Shown: positions 30,501-40,349 of the stretch, one piece after another
Layout: each line of letters begins with the position of its first letter
How positions within the stretch are numbered: the first letter of the stretch is position 1
NCBI GenBank assembly: GCA_922989275.2
Contig: OV277861.1
Span: forward strand, 41,046,623 to 41,110,622
Reading direction: 5' to 3'
Length of the DNA: 64,000 bases
DNA from: Gari tellinella
Lineage: Eukaryota; Mollusca; Bivalvia; Cardiida; Psammobiidae
The notes under the pieces: generated by a model
What the model was told of the DNA's origin: nothing
The model's database searches: none
Seen by the model: the letters and a program-made list of their open reading frames with translations, nothing else
Made by a program: the position numbers and the translations under genes

Positions 30501-33500
30501 AACACTCAGTTTGACAGTCCAACACACATACCCCTATGCCACAGTGCAGATATCGACGGATGAACAAATGTAGATTCTATACTCGTATAAAGTTTAAATA
30601 TCGTACCAAAACTGTGGATATATACCAGTTATCGTAAGAATTTTTATACAACTATATAGATTCTAGATTTATATGTTTTTTCTTTCTTTCTGAGTGGTTG
30701 TTAGATCATTCGGCATAGATCGAACTTCGTTGAATTTGTATTGATTTACATCTACTGTACACTAACACATCTAGATTCTACACATTGCTCACTTTCTATT
30801 TATAGATCAATCTCGATTTGCATTAAAACGTTAAGCGTGTAGTACACGTTGCAACTAGATCTAGATTTCTTTCAACATTCATATTGATCGAAATGTAATA
30901 AAAGCGCACTGACCTAGTATAGATCTATTCTAGGTCTAATCAACAAACTGGTTCATCAAAGTGCGAGCAAAATACTCCGCGAAAATCGGAAATGGCGCCA
31001 TCAATACTTGCATCCGACACTAGCACATTTTGGAAGTTTAAGGAAATATATCTAGGAATAAAAGAAAATATATCTTACCTCAAGCTCACTGTCCATCACA
31101 TCCAACAATCAAATGGAATATGCGTAATCACAAGCCAAATCAAACAGCTATAGAAATGTAGCGAGTGTAAAAACACAACACGGAAGTAGATTTATGTCGA
31201 TCAGAAATGACGTCAAAAGTTTACAGCTCATTTCTGACGTCATTTAATCGATGTCATTAAGCCCGGTTTTCCTGGAGCGGTGCTCATATATAGTTATAAC
31301 ATATATAATATACATGTATACCCGTATCTTGTTCATTGTTACACATTGTACCAGGCACGGCATACCATGAAGAGCATACTACTTATTATACTGCAAAGTA
31401 AATTCCTTACTTTTCATTGGTCAACGAGCCCTAGACATAATCCCATGTACCCTGTGAGCTGACAGGGTACATGGAAATGCAGCTGTTTTCATTGGCTGAC
31501 AGGTCCCTGAGTCTTGATTTGCAGAAAATAAATTGGCCGATTGCTCGACAGGATCAAGTGCATTCAATCGTACATCCTCCGTTTTAAGTCCATTTTGGCT
31601 AAGAACCAATCGGTGTTTGGATCTTTCAACAGTCGCATTATTTATGGGAAAGTTTGACGTCGAAGTATGCCGAGTATGCCCATTTTTCTTTTGAATAACA
31701 GCCATCAGACGTGGCGACATGACGTCACTTACGTTCAACGTGATCTGCTTTGGTGCCATTTTGTTATAGTTTATTATGAGCCCTGTACACGACAAATTCC
31801 GAAATATTTCGTTTGAACAGTGAAAACTTTGCAGTATAATAAATTCGTTATACAGTTTCTTCACAGTGAACATGAGGATTTCTTCCCGGCTGGTAAAATC
31901 ATGTAACCCTCGCCTAACGGCTCGGGCAACATGATTTACCTCAGCCGGGAAGAAATCCTCATGTACACTGTGAAGAAACTGTATAACTAATAATGTATAT
32001 TATAGTTATAACATATATAATATACATGTATACCCGTATCGTGTTCATTGTTACACATTGTACCAGATACGGCATACCAGGAACAGCACACACTATATAT
32101 ATAGTTATAACATATATGATATACATGTATACCCGTATCTTGTTCATTGCTACACATTGTACCAGCTACGGCATACCAGGAAGAGCACATACTATATATA
32201 TAGTTATAACATATATATATGTATACCCGTATCGTGTTCAATGTTACACATTGTACCAGGTACGGGGTAACAGGAAGAGTACACTATTATACAATGTAGT
32301 TATGACTTATGACATACAATTATATAGAGGATAATCAATTTCTTTGGATTGATATGAAAAATATATCACGAGAATGGGTTGTTATCTGGTTAAAAAACGA
32401 GTCCGCAGGACGAGTTTTTAAATATACATGTATCACGAGAATGGGTTGTAATCTGGTTAAAAAACGAGTCCGCAGGACGAGTTTTTTAACCAGATAACAA
32501 CCCATTCTCGTGATATATTTTTCATATCTATTCAAAGGAATTGATTATTCTATTTATTATATATATTTTAATGACGTTATACAGAAAAAACACACAAAAA
32601 ATTGATTAATGCGACGTCACTAAACTAATTATGACGTGACGTCACAACAAGTGATATCATCACTACATATAGTGATGATATCAACAGTGATGATATCAAC
32701 TTTATCTAACTGAGAAATCTCTATAAATCATCTGTTTGTATATTATAAATAGAGGATAATCAATTTCTTTGGATTGATAATATGAAAAATATATCACGAG
32801 AATGGGTTGTTATCTGGTTAAAAAACGAGTCCGCAGGACGAGCTTTTTAACCAGATAACAACCCATTCGAGTGATATATTTTTCATATCTATTCAAAGGA
32901 ATTGATTATTCTATTTATTATATATATTTTAATGACGTTTCTACAGAAAAAATGCACAAAATCGATTACCGCGACGTCACTAAACTAATTATGACGTGAC
33001 GTCACAAAAAGTGATATCATCACTACATGTAGTGATGATATCAACAGTGACGATATCAAATTTATCTAACTGAGAAATCTCTATAAATCATCGATATGTA
33101 TATAATAAAAAAGATTAAACGATGAAATTTGGCTTTTAATAAATATATATACCCGTATCTTGTTCACTGTTTTACACAGTACCAGGTACGGATAACCAGG
33201 AAGAGCACACTAGTTATTACGATGTTCACCTCGTTCAACACTAAGTAGCTCTTGTGGGATATTAGGTTCCATTGTGGATCTTTTTAATCACCAAAATATG
33301 AACCAGTCCACTTGGAATTATCGGTAGTTTAATAAATACTGGTCTAAGTTAAAAAACAGTGCAGACCCTGACCAGAGGGATCCTATAGGAGCACTCAGAT
33401 CTGTTGAGTATATTTTAAACAGGTCCATTAAACTAACCTCGATATCAACTCAGTCAGGATGAATCAGAATAGAGATACCCATATTATCTGAAACTTTCAC

Positions 33501-35609
33501 AATCAATCTTGTGTTAATAAGCGACCACTAAAATGTGAAGCTTAGAATGGAGTAGTTTAAAAAATCAAATTTCTGTCATAACATGATAAAATAAGAAGTT
33601 TTGAATTTATTGTTTTTAGCTTAAGTGGTGTCAGTGAATACTTTACAAAAGTGTTTGATGCCCATGTGCGGATCCTGATCACGTTCCCATTTGCCTCTGA
33701 AATCCGCGTATGATGCACAAAACTGTTCGTGAAATGAGCCACGGTCGATCATTTCAATGGTTTAACCAATTTTAAGCATATTGTCTACTAAAGTAGACAG
33801 TAGCAAATAGTGCAGATCTTGATGAGACGCCACGTTTCGCGGCGTCTCGTCAGGGTATGTATTATTTGCTGTTTCATATGACATGTTCTGCTGTATGGAC
33901 AAATACTCAAGTGTCTTAAGATCACCATTGTATATGTTAAAATATGTACAGTGTTCCCTCCCTACAACGGCCCTCCCAACAACGACTCCCTCTTTACAAC
34001 GACCCTTGCCGCAGTTCCCTAAACAGGACAATTATGTATAACCCTTTTATTGCTGCAATATCGTCTGCAGTTTTTCTAAATTTACATAATGGACATTTTG
34101 ACAGGAAAATAACCCTTAATGACGAGTGACAAACAGCTTGAATCCAGATCAGACGCCGCGTTACGCGGCGACTGATCTGGATTCAAGCTGTTTGCAAGTG
34201 TAGCCAATTTCCCTCCCTATAACGACTTCCTATGAGCAACGCACACAATGTTTGTCTCCAATTGGGTGTCGTTGTAGAGAGGGAGTGCTGTAGATCTATA
34301 ATGAAATGTTCCAGCAGGTATACAGGGAGAGTTGATTGCAAAATGTAGAGCTCTAGGCATACATGTTTTAACATTTTCATGATCAAAATGTACGGGAGAG
34401 TTTTACCCCTTCACCGCTTTATTGTCGTCTGCTTCAGTATTGTTGTCTGAAAGACACGTTTTAACGTTAGATTTAAGGTCGTTGGACTTAAGAAATATCG
34501 ATAAGAGTGTCAAACAGTTTGGATTCTGATCAGACGCCGTGTTACGCGGCGTCTGATCAGGATCCAAACTGTTTGCAAACGCGCTTTGAAGCGTCATTGA
34601 GAGTGAAGGGGTTAAATAGAGCCATATAAAGTCATACAAGGAAATAACAACTCTCACATATTGACGGAAACAAATATAAGTTTATGCTAAAATCCTCTTC
34701 AATAGCGGTATGTACAGCGCTCCCTCTCTACAACGACACCCAATGGGAGACAAGCATTGTGTGCGTTGCTCAGAGGGAGTCGTTATAGGGAGGGAAATTC
34801 GCTACACTTGCTAACAGCTTGAATCCAGATCAGACGCCGCGATACATTAAGTTTTTTTTCTGTCAAAATGTCAATTATGTACCTTTAGAAAAAAAAACCA
34901 GCAGACGACAATTTTAAGCAGACGATATTGCAGAAGTAAAAGCGTTAGACATAATTGTCTTGTTTAGGGAACTGTGGCAAACGCCGTTGTTGGGAGGGCC
35001 GTTGTAGGGAGGCAACGCTGTACATGTATAGGCAGTAAAGTCTTGCTCAACCCTTAACCATTTACCCCATAGCCTGTTTCTAGCTTTAAAGACATGTACA
35101 TGTAACTTCTTAAAACAGGCAATCGAGTAAAGGGTCTGAAGTCAGGTCATGCAAACCCCGCGTTACTAGGCGTTTGACCAGGTTCTAAACGGTTTGATAA
35201 TAAGACTTTAAAAAACCCACCCTCATCTACCCATGATAATCTTAATTGAAAATTCCAGTTTCTTATAAGGTCTAGCCCATTTTTAACATTTAGGGTTGTG
35301 TTTCACGATTATTGAACAATGGCAAACAGTGTATACCCTGATCAGAGGGTTCTGATCTGGGTCTTAAGAGTGTGTATAGGACAAGAATACTCAATGTACA
35401 TGTCATGTTTGTATACTAACCTGCCTACAGAGGGGACAGGGGAAGTGTCCTGTGCTGCCATGTCGTGACGTCACGTAGTCGCGTAGACACCCCTCACAGA
35501 ACGTGTGCAAACAGGGTAGAGCTTTCGGGCGGTTATACGGCTGGAAACATATAGTACATGATAGAAAAGAATCCTGTATCTCCTCCACAATAGTGTTGTC
35601 ATCCGCCAT
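23475..35609 (-). CDS. RING-NHL E3 ubiquitin ligase, two exons, no B-box (malin/TRIM-NHL type)
   Basis: Predicted E3 ligase: the RING recruits an E2, the NHL propeller binds substrate protein or RNA. Exon 1 (35421-35609) codes for 63 aa with the RING C-x2-C...C-x-H-x2-C-x2-C...C-x2-C, seen as CTIC, CLHTFCEGC and CPLC. Exon 2 (23475-24536) codes for 353 aa with about six NHL repeats ending in a cysteine-rich tail. The join CPLCRQ|EIALPSSGVVGFPDNHFI is in phase 0 and continues exactly as TRIM2/3/56-type proteins do just after the RING (LP..GV..F..N..I), so no exon is missing there. The 416-aa protein thus lacks B-box and coiled coil, like vertebrate malin (NHLRC1, about 395 aa). Donor GTTAGT, acceptor CTTTCAG. 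The intron is 10.9 kb and full of mobile elements. Confidence 0.9.
24676..24742. repeat. Hairpin family A copy
   Basis: AACAGCTTGAATCCTGATCAG and inverse around GTTGCGTAACGC. Confidence 0.7.
24749..24910. repeat. 162-bp foldback
   Basis: GGAATAAACAACATCTTTTTG arm with inverse at the right; inner arms TGACGGTATGACTACATTAG and loop around AACGCCCGAAGGGCGTT. Immediately next to the hairpin A copy. Confidence 0.8.
24975..25860. repeat. Dispersed repeat, copy 1 (pair with 62030-62530)
   Basis: TATCATATACCGGCCAAATG, GGCCATTCCAGTTTC-like and TTTACAGGGTGAATGTAAAT stretches recur in the same order and orientation at 62030-62530. The middle of this copy is longer. No coding potential; the open frame 25579-25785 lies in this repeat. 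Confidence 0.7.
25880..26060. repeat. Partial family D element, reversed
   Basis: GCAGAAGACAATTTTAAGCA, GACGATATTGCAG, and GGCGTTGTTGTCAGGAGG match the family D elements at 33949-35020 in reverse. Confidence 0.6.
26100..26935. other. No feature recognised
   Basis: AT-rich intron sequence without inverted or tandem structure that I could see, except a triplet-like GATGATG/GACGACG stretch near 26115-26215. Confidence 0.4.
27634..27927 (-). other. Open frame of unknown meaning inside the 4.17-kb element
   Basis: Ninety-seven codons from an ATG (27927). The first 30 residues are acidic and serine/threonine-rich. No domain recognised; may be part of the same decayed gene or chance. Confidence 0.2.
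28325..28392. repeat. Hairpin family A copy
   Basis: AACAGTTTGGATCCTGATCTG and inverse; GACGCTGCG centre altered on the right arm. Confidence 0.65.
28598..28663. repeat. Hairpin family A copy (degenerate)
   Basis: GTTTGGATCCAGACGAGATA arm with a poor inverse ATCATGATCCTAACTGGTT. Confidence 0.5.
28967..29155. repeat. Tandem duplication of ~80 bp with (TC)n tracts
   Basis: GGCTAAAGTCAAATGTGTTG through GGCTGGTAGGG plus a TC tract occurs twice in a row, one base apart in sequence, followed by a longer TC stretch. Read on the minus strand, the TC tracts give the runs of Arg-Glu in the open frames here, which are not real protein. Confidence 0.85.
28976..31096 (-). pseudogene. Decayed gene of a mollusc/coral-expanded, transposon-like family
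   Basis: A first exon (31079-31096, six codons from ATG, donor GTAAGATA) joins in phase 0 to 29892 (acceptor TTTTCCAG) and reads 113 codons of acidic sequence (ELESLSSEHFG...) to a stop at 29551. Beyond it, after two single-base shifts at homopolymers and one internal stop, lies sequence down to about 29150 with the pattern FKGYRVCKRTF ... FEDIKPV...NYAD ... GRDGTAPIYLPNNTTK..IHQQY. That pattern I know from a large uncharacterised family in corals, sponges and molluscs (VC..F, NYA, GRD..PPIYLP, VH..Y), thought to be transposon-related. The rest of the family protein is missing. Whether exon 1 and the acidic part belong to the same gene is inference from splice phase and position. Confidence 0.55.
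30477..30547 (-). tRNA. tRNA-like sequence (Asp GTC-like), probably pseudogene or SINE head
   Basis: Minus strand: A box TGGCATAGGGGTATG and B box GGGTTCGAAACCC are both perfect, with anticodon-loop position CTGTCAA (GTC) and a T10 run directly after the 3' end as Pol III terminator. The T stem pairs 4 of 5, but the acceptor stem hardly pairs and the anticodon stem has a mismatch, so a working tRNA is unlikely. Confidence 0.4.
31381..31990. mobile_element. Two joined foldback units inside a ~100-bp array unit
   Basis: Outer unit 31381-31848 has ends ACTTATTATACTGCAAAG / CTTTGCAGTATAATAAAT. The second, 31849-31988, is a clean hairpin with arms TATACAGTTTCTTCACAGTG and TTTCTTCCCGGCTG. The minus frame 31421-31873 crosses both, so it is not one gene. 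Confidence 0.6.
32325..32746 (-). mobile_element. Foldback MITE family E, copy 2
   Basis: Reverse orientation relative to copy 1. The hairpin CGAGAATGGGTTGTTATCTG/inverse is preceded by an extra direct copy of its first arm (32395-32470), so the core has been partly duplicated. Confidence 0.75.
32747..33108 (-). mobile_element. Foldback MITE family E, copy 3
   Basis: Directly follows copy 2 in the same orientation and is highly similar, including GTGATATCATCACTACATGT and AACTGAGAAATCTCTATAAA. A tandem pair suggests duplication in place or insertion into the end of a copy. Confidence 0.75.
33354..33410. repeat. Hairpin family B, degenerate
   Basis: ACAGTGCAGACCCTGACCAGAG left arm with a weak partner. 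Confidence 0.45.
33803..33870. repeat. Hairpin family A copy
   Basis: GCAAATAGTGCAGATCTTGA left arm, GACGCCACGTTTCGCGGCGTC centre, inverse right arm ATTATTTGC. Confidence 0.65.
33949..34290. mobile_element. Pogo-like MITE family D, complete, TA-flanked
   Basis: CAGTGTTCCCTCCCTACAAC at the left and GTTGTAGAGAGGGAGTGCTG at the right, flanked by TA on both sides (33947-33948, 34291-34292). It carries a full hairpin A at 34130-34197, so hairpin A here is either a passenger or part of the family. Confidence 0.8.
34403..34621. mobile_element. MITE with hairpin A and AACCCCTTCAC ends
   Basis: Left end TTTTACCCCTTCACCG, right end GAGTGAAGGGGTTAA; hairpin A at 34511-34578 is nearly perfect (GATCAGACGCCGTG centre). 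The TTAA at the right end fits the TTAA class. Confidence 0.7.
34715..35020. mobile_element. Pogo-like MITE family D, reversed, TA-flanked
   Basis: CAGCGCTCCCTCTCTACAAC ... GTTGTAGGGAGGCAACGCTG, TA on both sides. Compared with 33949-34290 it is in reverse order and has lost half of hairpin A (only the arm at 34813-34845 remains). Confidence 0.8.
35321..35377. repeat. Hairpin family B copy, shortened
   Basis: ACCCTGATCAGAGGGTTCTG with a shortened partner GATCTGGGTC; loop deleted. Confidence 0.6.
35421..35609 (-). CDS. RING-NHL exon 1: RING finger
   Basis: The start codon is the first ATG of the open frame, followed by 17 residues before the first RING cysteine, the usual TRIM spacing. All eight metal ligands of a C3HC4 finger are present. 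The exon ends CAG|GTTAGT. Confidence 0.9.
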
Positions 35610-36940
35610 GTTGTATATATCTGTGTGAACACTTCAGTGTCATATGATCATTATGTATACTCTACATGGTAAATATACCATGTAGGTCACTCTTATCACG
35701 TGGCCTATCTGTGTCTATATATAGCACGAAACCGGGTTTTCCAAATTTTATATCTTATTTTTAAAAATCCATAAACTGATTAATTAATCTTATCAAACTG
35801 TATGACATTTGATAACACGTACATTAATTTTAATATAAGTATTTAAGAATAAACACCAGCTGATGACATTTTGACACTATCACGGAGTAGACTTGCCATA
35901 TCGATTTCAGACAGCCGGTGATTAACGCATAGGTGGTTACATACAATTATTTCACCTTATAGACACCTTACTGGTTTGTACCATCTCCAGTTACAGTCTA
36001 CGTCTTATACACTTTTTATAATTTTTATGTATAAAATTAATTATGAAATGTCACCATATTTCATGGATACCGACAAATACTGTCGAAACTCAATACTTCG
36101 AACTCGCGTAAGTCAAACTGACTCTTATTTCATAAATTGAAGTTCGAAACCTCGATCTCGCCTAAGTTGAGAGTGAAATACCGTTAACATTGACTTAACA
36201 CATTCAACCCTAGCTACGAGTATAGTAGTCATTTACAAACAGTGTACCTGTGAGGATTACTATTGTCCTGTGCGAACAGTGTAAACCTTGATCAGAGGGC
36301 TCCTGAGGAGCCCTCTGATCAGGGTCTACACTGTTTGTCATTTTGAAATATATTGTTAAAATCATCCCCAAATAGTCAAAAATGGACTAGACGTATTTTG
36401 AAATTTGAATTGTCCATTACAAGTTTCAGGGGTGAATGAGTTGAGCGAGCTCATATGATCGTGGTAAGTCCTCATCTATTTACAAAACACTATATAATGC
36501 TATGTCTGCTCGAAGACACACCCCTACTATGAGTAGTCACGGGGTACGATTTGGTGAAGATTCATTGTATTGTGGAGGAATCCGAAATGATGAATTTTAA
36601 AACCATTTACTGCTTTACCCCGAGTATAATGGTTAAGAAAAATAACAATATAGCTAGCTAGATTAATGGTCTTTTTTAATTGAATTAAATTAACATTCTA
36701 ACATAGCTTTATTGTATAAATTCATTATTAAAATACTTTGGTGTAATAATCAAAATTAATCAATATGGAATTTTCGGTTTCTGAATACAGCAAACATAAT
36801 GTAAATGATACATTTATATTACTGTTACATGTCTGGTCATCAAAATATTGAATGTTGTTAAAAATCCCCACACTCCTCATTTCACAGTTATAACATATTA
36901 GCTAGAAGTGGCCGGGTACATACATTTATCAAAATTACAA
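35610..36940. other. Upstream region of the RING-NHL gene; one hairpin B (36274-36339)
   Basis: The first 300 bp should hold the minus-strand promoter; I see no clear TATA or known motif. The hairpin has arms ACAGTGTAAACCTTGATCAG and inverse, loop CTCCTGAGGAG. The element around it runs from CATTCAACCC-like sequence near 36205 to GGTGAATGAGTTGA near 36430. Confidence 0.5.
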
Positions 36941-36949
36941 TCTCTTATC

Positions 36950-39900
36950 TACGAAAGCTTATACAGACCCCCTTATGTGTAATATGTGGCTAAAAATTTA
37001 AATGGCAACTAAGAAAGTTTATACGGACCCCTTATTTATACAATAAATGTGTCAAAAGTTTTATGATATAGAAATGCGTCTTCAAATTAGATTGAAATTA
37101 GTGAGTTCTATTAAATAAATATTGTACTTTTTATGAGAAAATTCCAGTAATTTTAAATGTATATTTCAATAAAACGAATTATTTATATTTCAAGACTAAA
37201 TATAAGAGAGCAAGAGAGCCAACATTGTCGTGTTATTTATACCCAACATATAACATTTTTTACAGCATTTTTATATCATAAAACTACGTGGTATTTTTTA
37301 TACATTTATTGTATAAATCAGGGTGTCGGTATAAGGGCTCGTGTTACAATACATTAAGATTAACTCGAATTTCTACGGAAGCTTATACGGACCCCCTTGT
37401 ATATACAATAAATGTGTAAAACTTCCACGCAGTTTTATGATATAAAAATGCTTTAAAACAATAATGATATACGTTGGGTACAACATAACACGTCAGTTTT
37501 AAGTCTCTTATATTTAGCCTTGAAATATAAATAATTCGTTTTTACTGAAATACATTAAAATTAGCTCGAATTTTCTCATAAAAAGGACACTATTTATTTA
37601 ATATAATTCGTTACTTTCGATCTATTATTTGTTGTGAAATAAACTTATTTTGGTAAATATACAATGTGTTCTTTTTTAGCCTTTTAAATTTATTATAACT
37701 TAGAAATATACAAAAATAGACGTTTTGTAAGATATAAATTCTCTGCTTTTTACCAATTTATATCTTAATTCCATTTATAATTGACAAAAAGTTATTGACA
37801 TAAATATTATTATCATATAACTGCTCAGAAAACATTAGCTTTTATATATTGCAGATATATAAAATTGTTAATTTCGATAAAGATAAATATTAATGTTGAT
37901 ATGATTACACATAAAATATCACTTTATATATGTCAAAGATATGTAACTCTCTAACTTTTCAAAGATATTATTACATTTAAGGGGGTCCGTATCAGCTTCC
38001 GTAAATTTCTCATTAAAAGGGACACTGTTTATTTCATATAACTCACTAACTTGAGTCTATTATATGTTGTGAAGATGTATTCCGCAAAATAATCAATAAG
38101 TCTATGATATACTTACTTAAGGGTGTATCAAACCCATAAGCGAATTCTAAAAGTAGTAAACTTTTTGTTCATAATTGTTTTTTTGGAAGAGCTGTTTATG
38201 ATGAATGAAAAAATGAAAAAAAAAATATGGTGGTGTCCTTTTTTTAAGCTACAGCGATTTGAAAAAGGTATGTCAAATTTGGACCTTTTTTCAAATTTTA
38301 CCCATTCAGAGAACACGCTTCAGTAAAATCTATTTCAAAACAAAACAAACATGTAATTTGGGTTTTCATTATTTATTTCATGTCTATGGTGGTATTTTCA
38401 CATATAGAAACCAAATTTAGACAAAGCAGGCACTAGGTTTGAACATTATGGATCCTTGAATATCAAAAATATGCTTTTTATAGGGCATGATTTTATTAGA
38501 TTTTTTATTTTAAGAAAAAAAGTAAAAAAGTTTGAAAATGAAATAGTTCTTGTACATGTATTAAACTTTTTCTTATATTCTACCAGATGGAAGCCCATGC
38601 TAAGGCAGTTCAAAATATGAAAAGAAATTGAAAGGTCAGTGTTGAAAATTTTGAGTTATTAAAGTAAAAATAGTTATATCTCTTTACAAAATTTACAAAA
38701 AAGTACCATATCGATGATATTTAGAGCTTTATAAATTTCACATTTGGTGCCTGTTTTGTCTTAAATTAGTTTTTGTATGAAGAAATACTACCATAGAAGG
38801 AAATAAATAACACAAAACCAAATTATCATATTTGTTTTCATTTGAAATGGATTTTATTGAAGCGTGATGGTTGAAAAGGACAAAATAAGCAAAAGTTGAT
38901 GGGGTAAATTTTACATGACCGTAGAGCCAAAAGTTGTTCACCAAAATGTACACTTTTTCTATTTTTTCATTCATCTTAAATAGCTCTTCAATACAAAACC
39001 ATCACAAGTGTTTTCATATACTTTGAAAATTTCCCAAATTCATGAGTTTGAAACACCCTTATATCGTTCATGAAATTAACTTATTATGTTTAATATACAA
39101 TGTGTTCTTTTAAGCCATTTGCATTTATTATAACTTATAAGCTTAGAAAAAGATATGTTTTTTAATATATAAATTCTCTACTTTTTACAAATTTATATCT
39201 TAATTCTAATTTATGATTAACAAAAAGTTATTTACATAAATATTATTATTATACAACTGCTGAGAAAACATTAGTTTATATCTATTGCAGATATATAAAA
39301 TCATACATTTCGAAAGAAATTAATATTATTACACATCAGGGCGTCCGTTTAAGCTTCCGTTCTTCCGTAGATTAGATACGGACGCTTATACTGACACCCT
39401 TATATACAATAAATGTGTAAAAGTACCATGTAGTTTTGCGATATAAAATGCTTTAAAACATTAATGATATGTTGAGTATAACATAACACATAAATTTATA
39501 CTCTATTATATTTAGTCGAATTTACTCATAAGCAGGACTCGCTGCTTTCGATGCATCATATGTTGTGAAGATGCATTCACCAATTATAGTTATTAAATAT
39601 ATGACATACTTACTTAATAAGCAGTATATAAAGTTAACTTATTCTGGATAATATATACGGACCCCCTTATATACACAATAAATGTGTAAAAATGCCACGC
39701 AGTTTTATGATAAAAATGCTTTAAAACAATAATGATATACGTTGGGTACAACGTTGGGTACAACTTAACACGTCAGTTTTAAGTCTCTTATATTTAGCGT
39801 TGAAATATAAATAATTCATTTTTACTGAAATACATTAAAATCAGCTCGAATTTTCTCATAAAAAAGGACACTATTTATTCAATATAATTCACTACTTTCG

Positions 39901-40345
39901 ATCTATCATATGTTGTGGAGATATATTCAGCAATATAGTTATTAAGTATATGAAATACTTACTTAAGTAGTATAGAAAATGAACTTATTTTGGTTAATAT
40001 ACAATGTTTTTGATAGCCTTTTACATTTATTATAACTTAGAAATATACAAAAAGATACGCTTTATAAGATATAACTGCCTTTTACCAAATTATATCTTAA
40101 TTCCATTTATAATTGACAAAAAGTTATTGACATAAATATTATTAGCACATAACTTCTCAGAAAACATTAGCTTTTATATATTGCAGATATATAAAATTGT
40201 TAATTTCGATAAAGATAAATGTTAATGTTGATATAACTACACATAACATATCGCGTTATATATATCAAAGATATGTAGCTCTTTAATTAATTTTTAAGAG
40301 ATATTATACATATAAAGGGGGGGGGGGTCCGTATAAGCTTCCGTA
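36950..40345. repeat. Nested cluster of AT-rich foldback family H
   Basis: Ends read TACGGAAGCTTATACGGACC. Such ends, in one orientation or the other, occur at about 36952, 37013, 37373, 37980-38005, 39335-39380, 39651 and 40318-40345. Inner sequences (CAATAAATGTGTAAAA, TACGTTGGGTACAAC, ATTATTATCATATAACTGC) repeat in matching order. Several copies are truncated or inserted in each other. A 944-bp foreign element (38118-39061) lies in one of them. Confidence 0.75.
38118..39061. mobile_element. 944-bp element with TAAGGGTGT inverted ends
   Basis: TAAGGGTGTATCAAACCCAT at the left, inverse ATGAGTTTGAAACACCCTTA at the right. The outermost TA at both ends fits a TA target as used by Tc1/mariner elements. 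No coding sequence. It interrupts a family H copy. Confidence 0.7.
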
Positions 40346-40349
40346 AATA

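Larger units (their letters stand above)
27120..31285. mobile_element. 4166-bp element with 33-bp terminal inverted repeats
   Basis: Left end GAGTCCCGCTCCAGGAAAAC (27120-27152), right end the inverse (31253-31285), 31 of 33 bases the same. It sits in the AT spacer of a ~100-bp array unit; compared with unbroken units the flanks hold about 4 extra AT bases, compatible with a short target duplication. The CCAGGAAAACCGGGCTTAATG end is one I associate with abundant bivalve DNA elements. Contents: a decayed minus-strand gene (28967-31096), a tRNA-like sequence, two family A hairpins and a TC-repeat duplication. Confidence 0.7.
26939..33212. repeat. Array of ~100-bp units (CCCGTATCTTGTTCATTG), broken into four blocks
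   Basis: Units carry CCCGTATCTTGTTCATTG, ACACATTGTACCAGATACGG, CAGGAAGAGCACA and an AT-rich TATAGTTATAACATATA spacer. Blocks: about 26939-27119, 31286-31380, 31998-32285 and 33150-33212. The blocks are separated by a 4.17-kb element, a ~610-bp foldback and two family E copies, so one original array was probably opened by insertions. Confidence 0.7.
24537..35420 (-). other. 10.9-kb intron of the RING-NHL gene
   Basis: Holds at least a dozen separate elements, described individually: hairpins of families A, B and D, a 4.17-kb inverted-repeat element, a ~100-bp unit array broken into four parts and two foldback E copies. I looked for B-box (C-x2-H) coding exons on the minus strand and saw none. 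Confidence 0.75.

Noticed and set aside
31987..32334. Frames of 84 and 113 codons rich in Tyr/Ile in both directions
   Set aside because: Translations of a tandem ~100-bp AT-rich repeat; frames open on both strands because of its composition.
24537..35420. Missing B-box and coiled-coil exons of a TRIM gene
   Set aside because: The residues on both sides of the splice are adjacent in related proteins, and no B-box-like stretch was seen in the intron.
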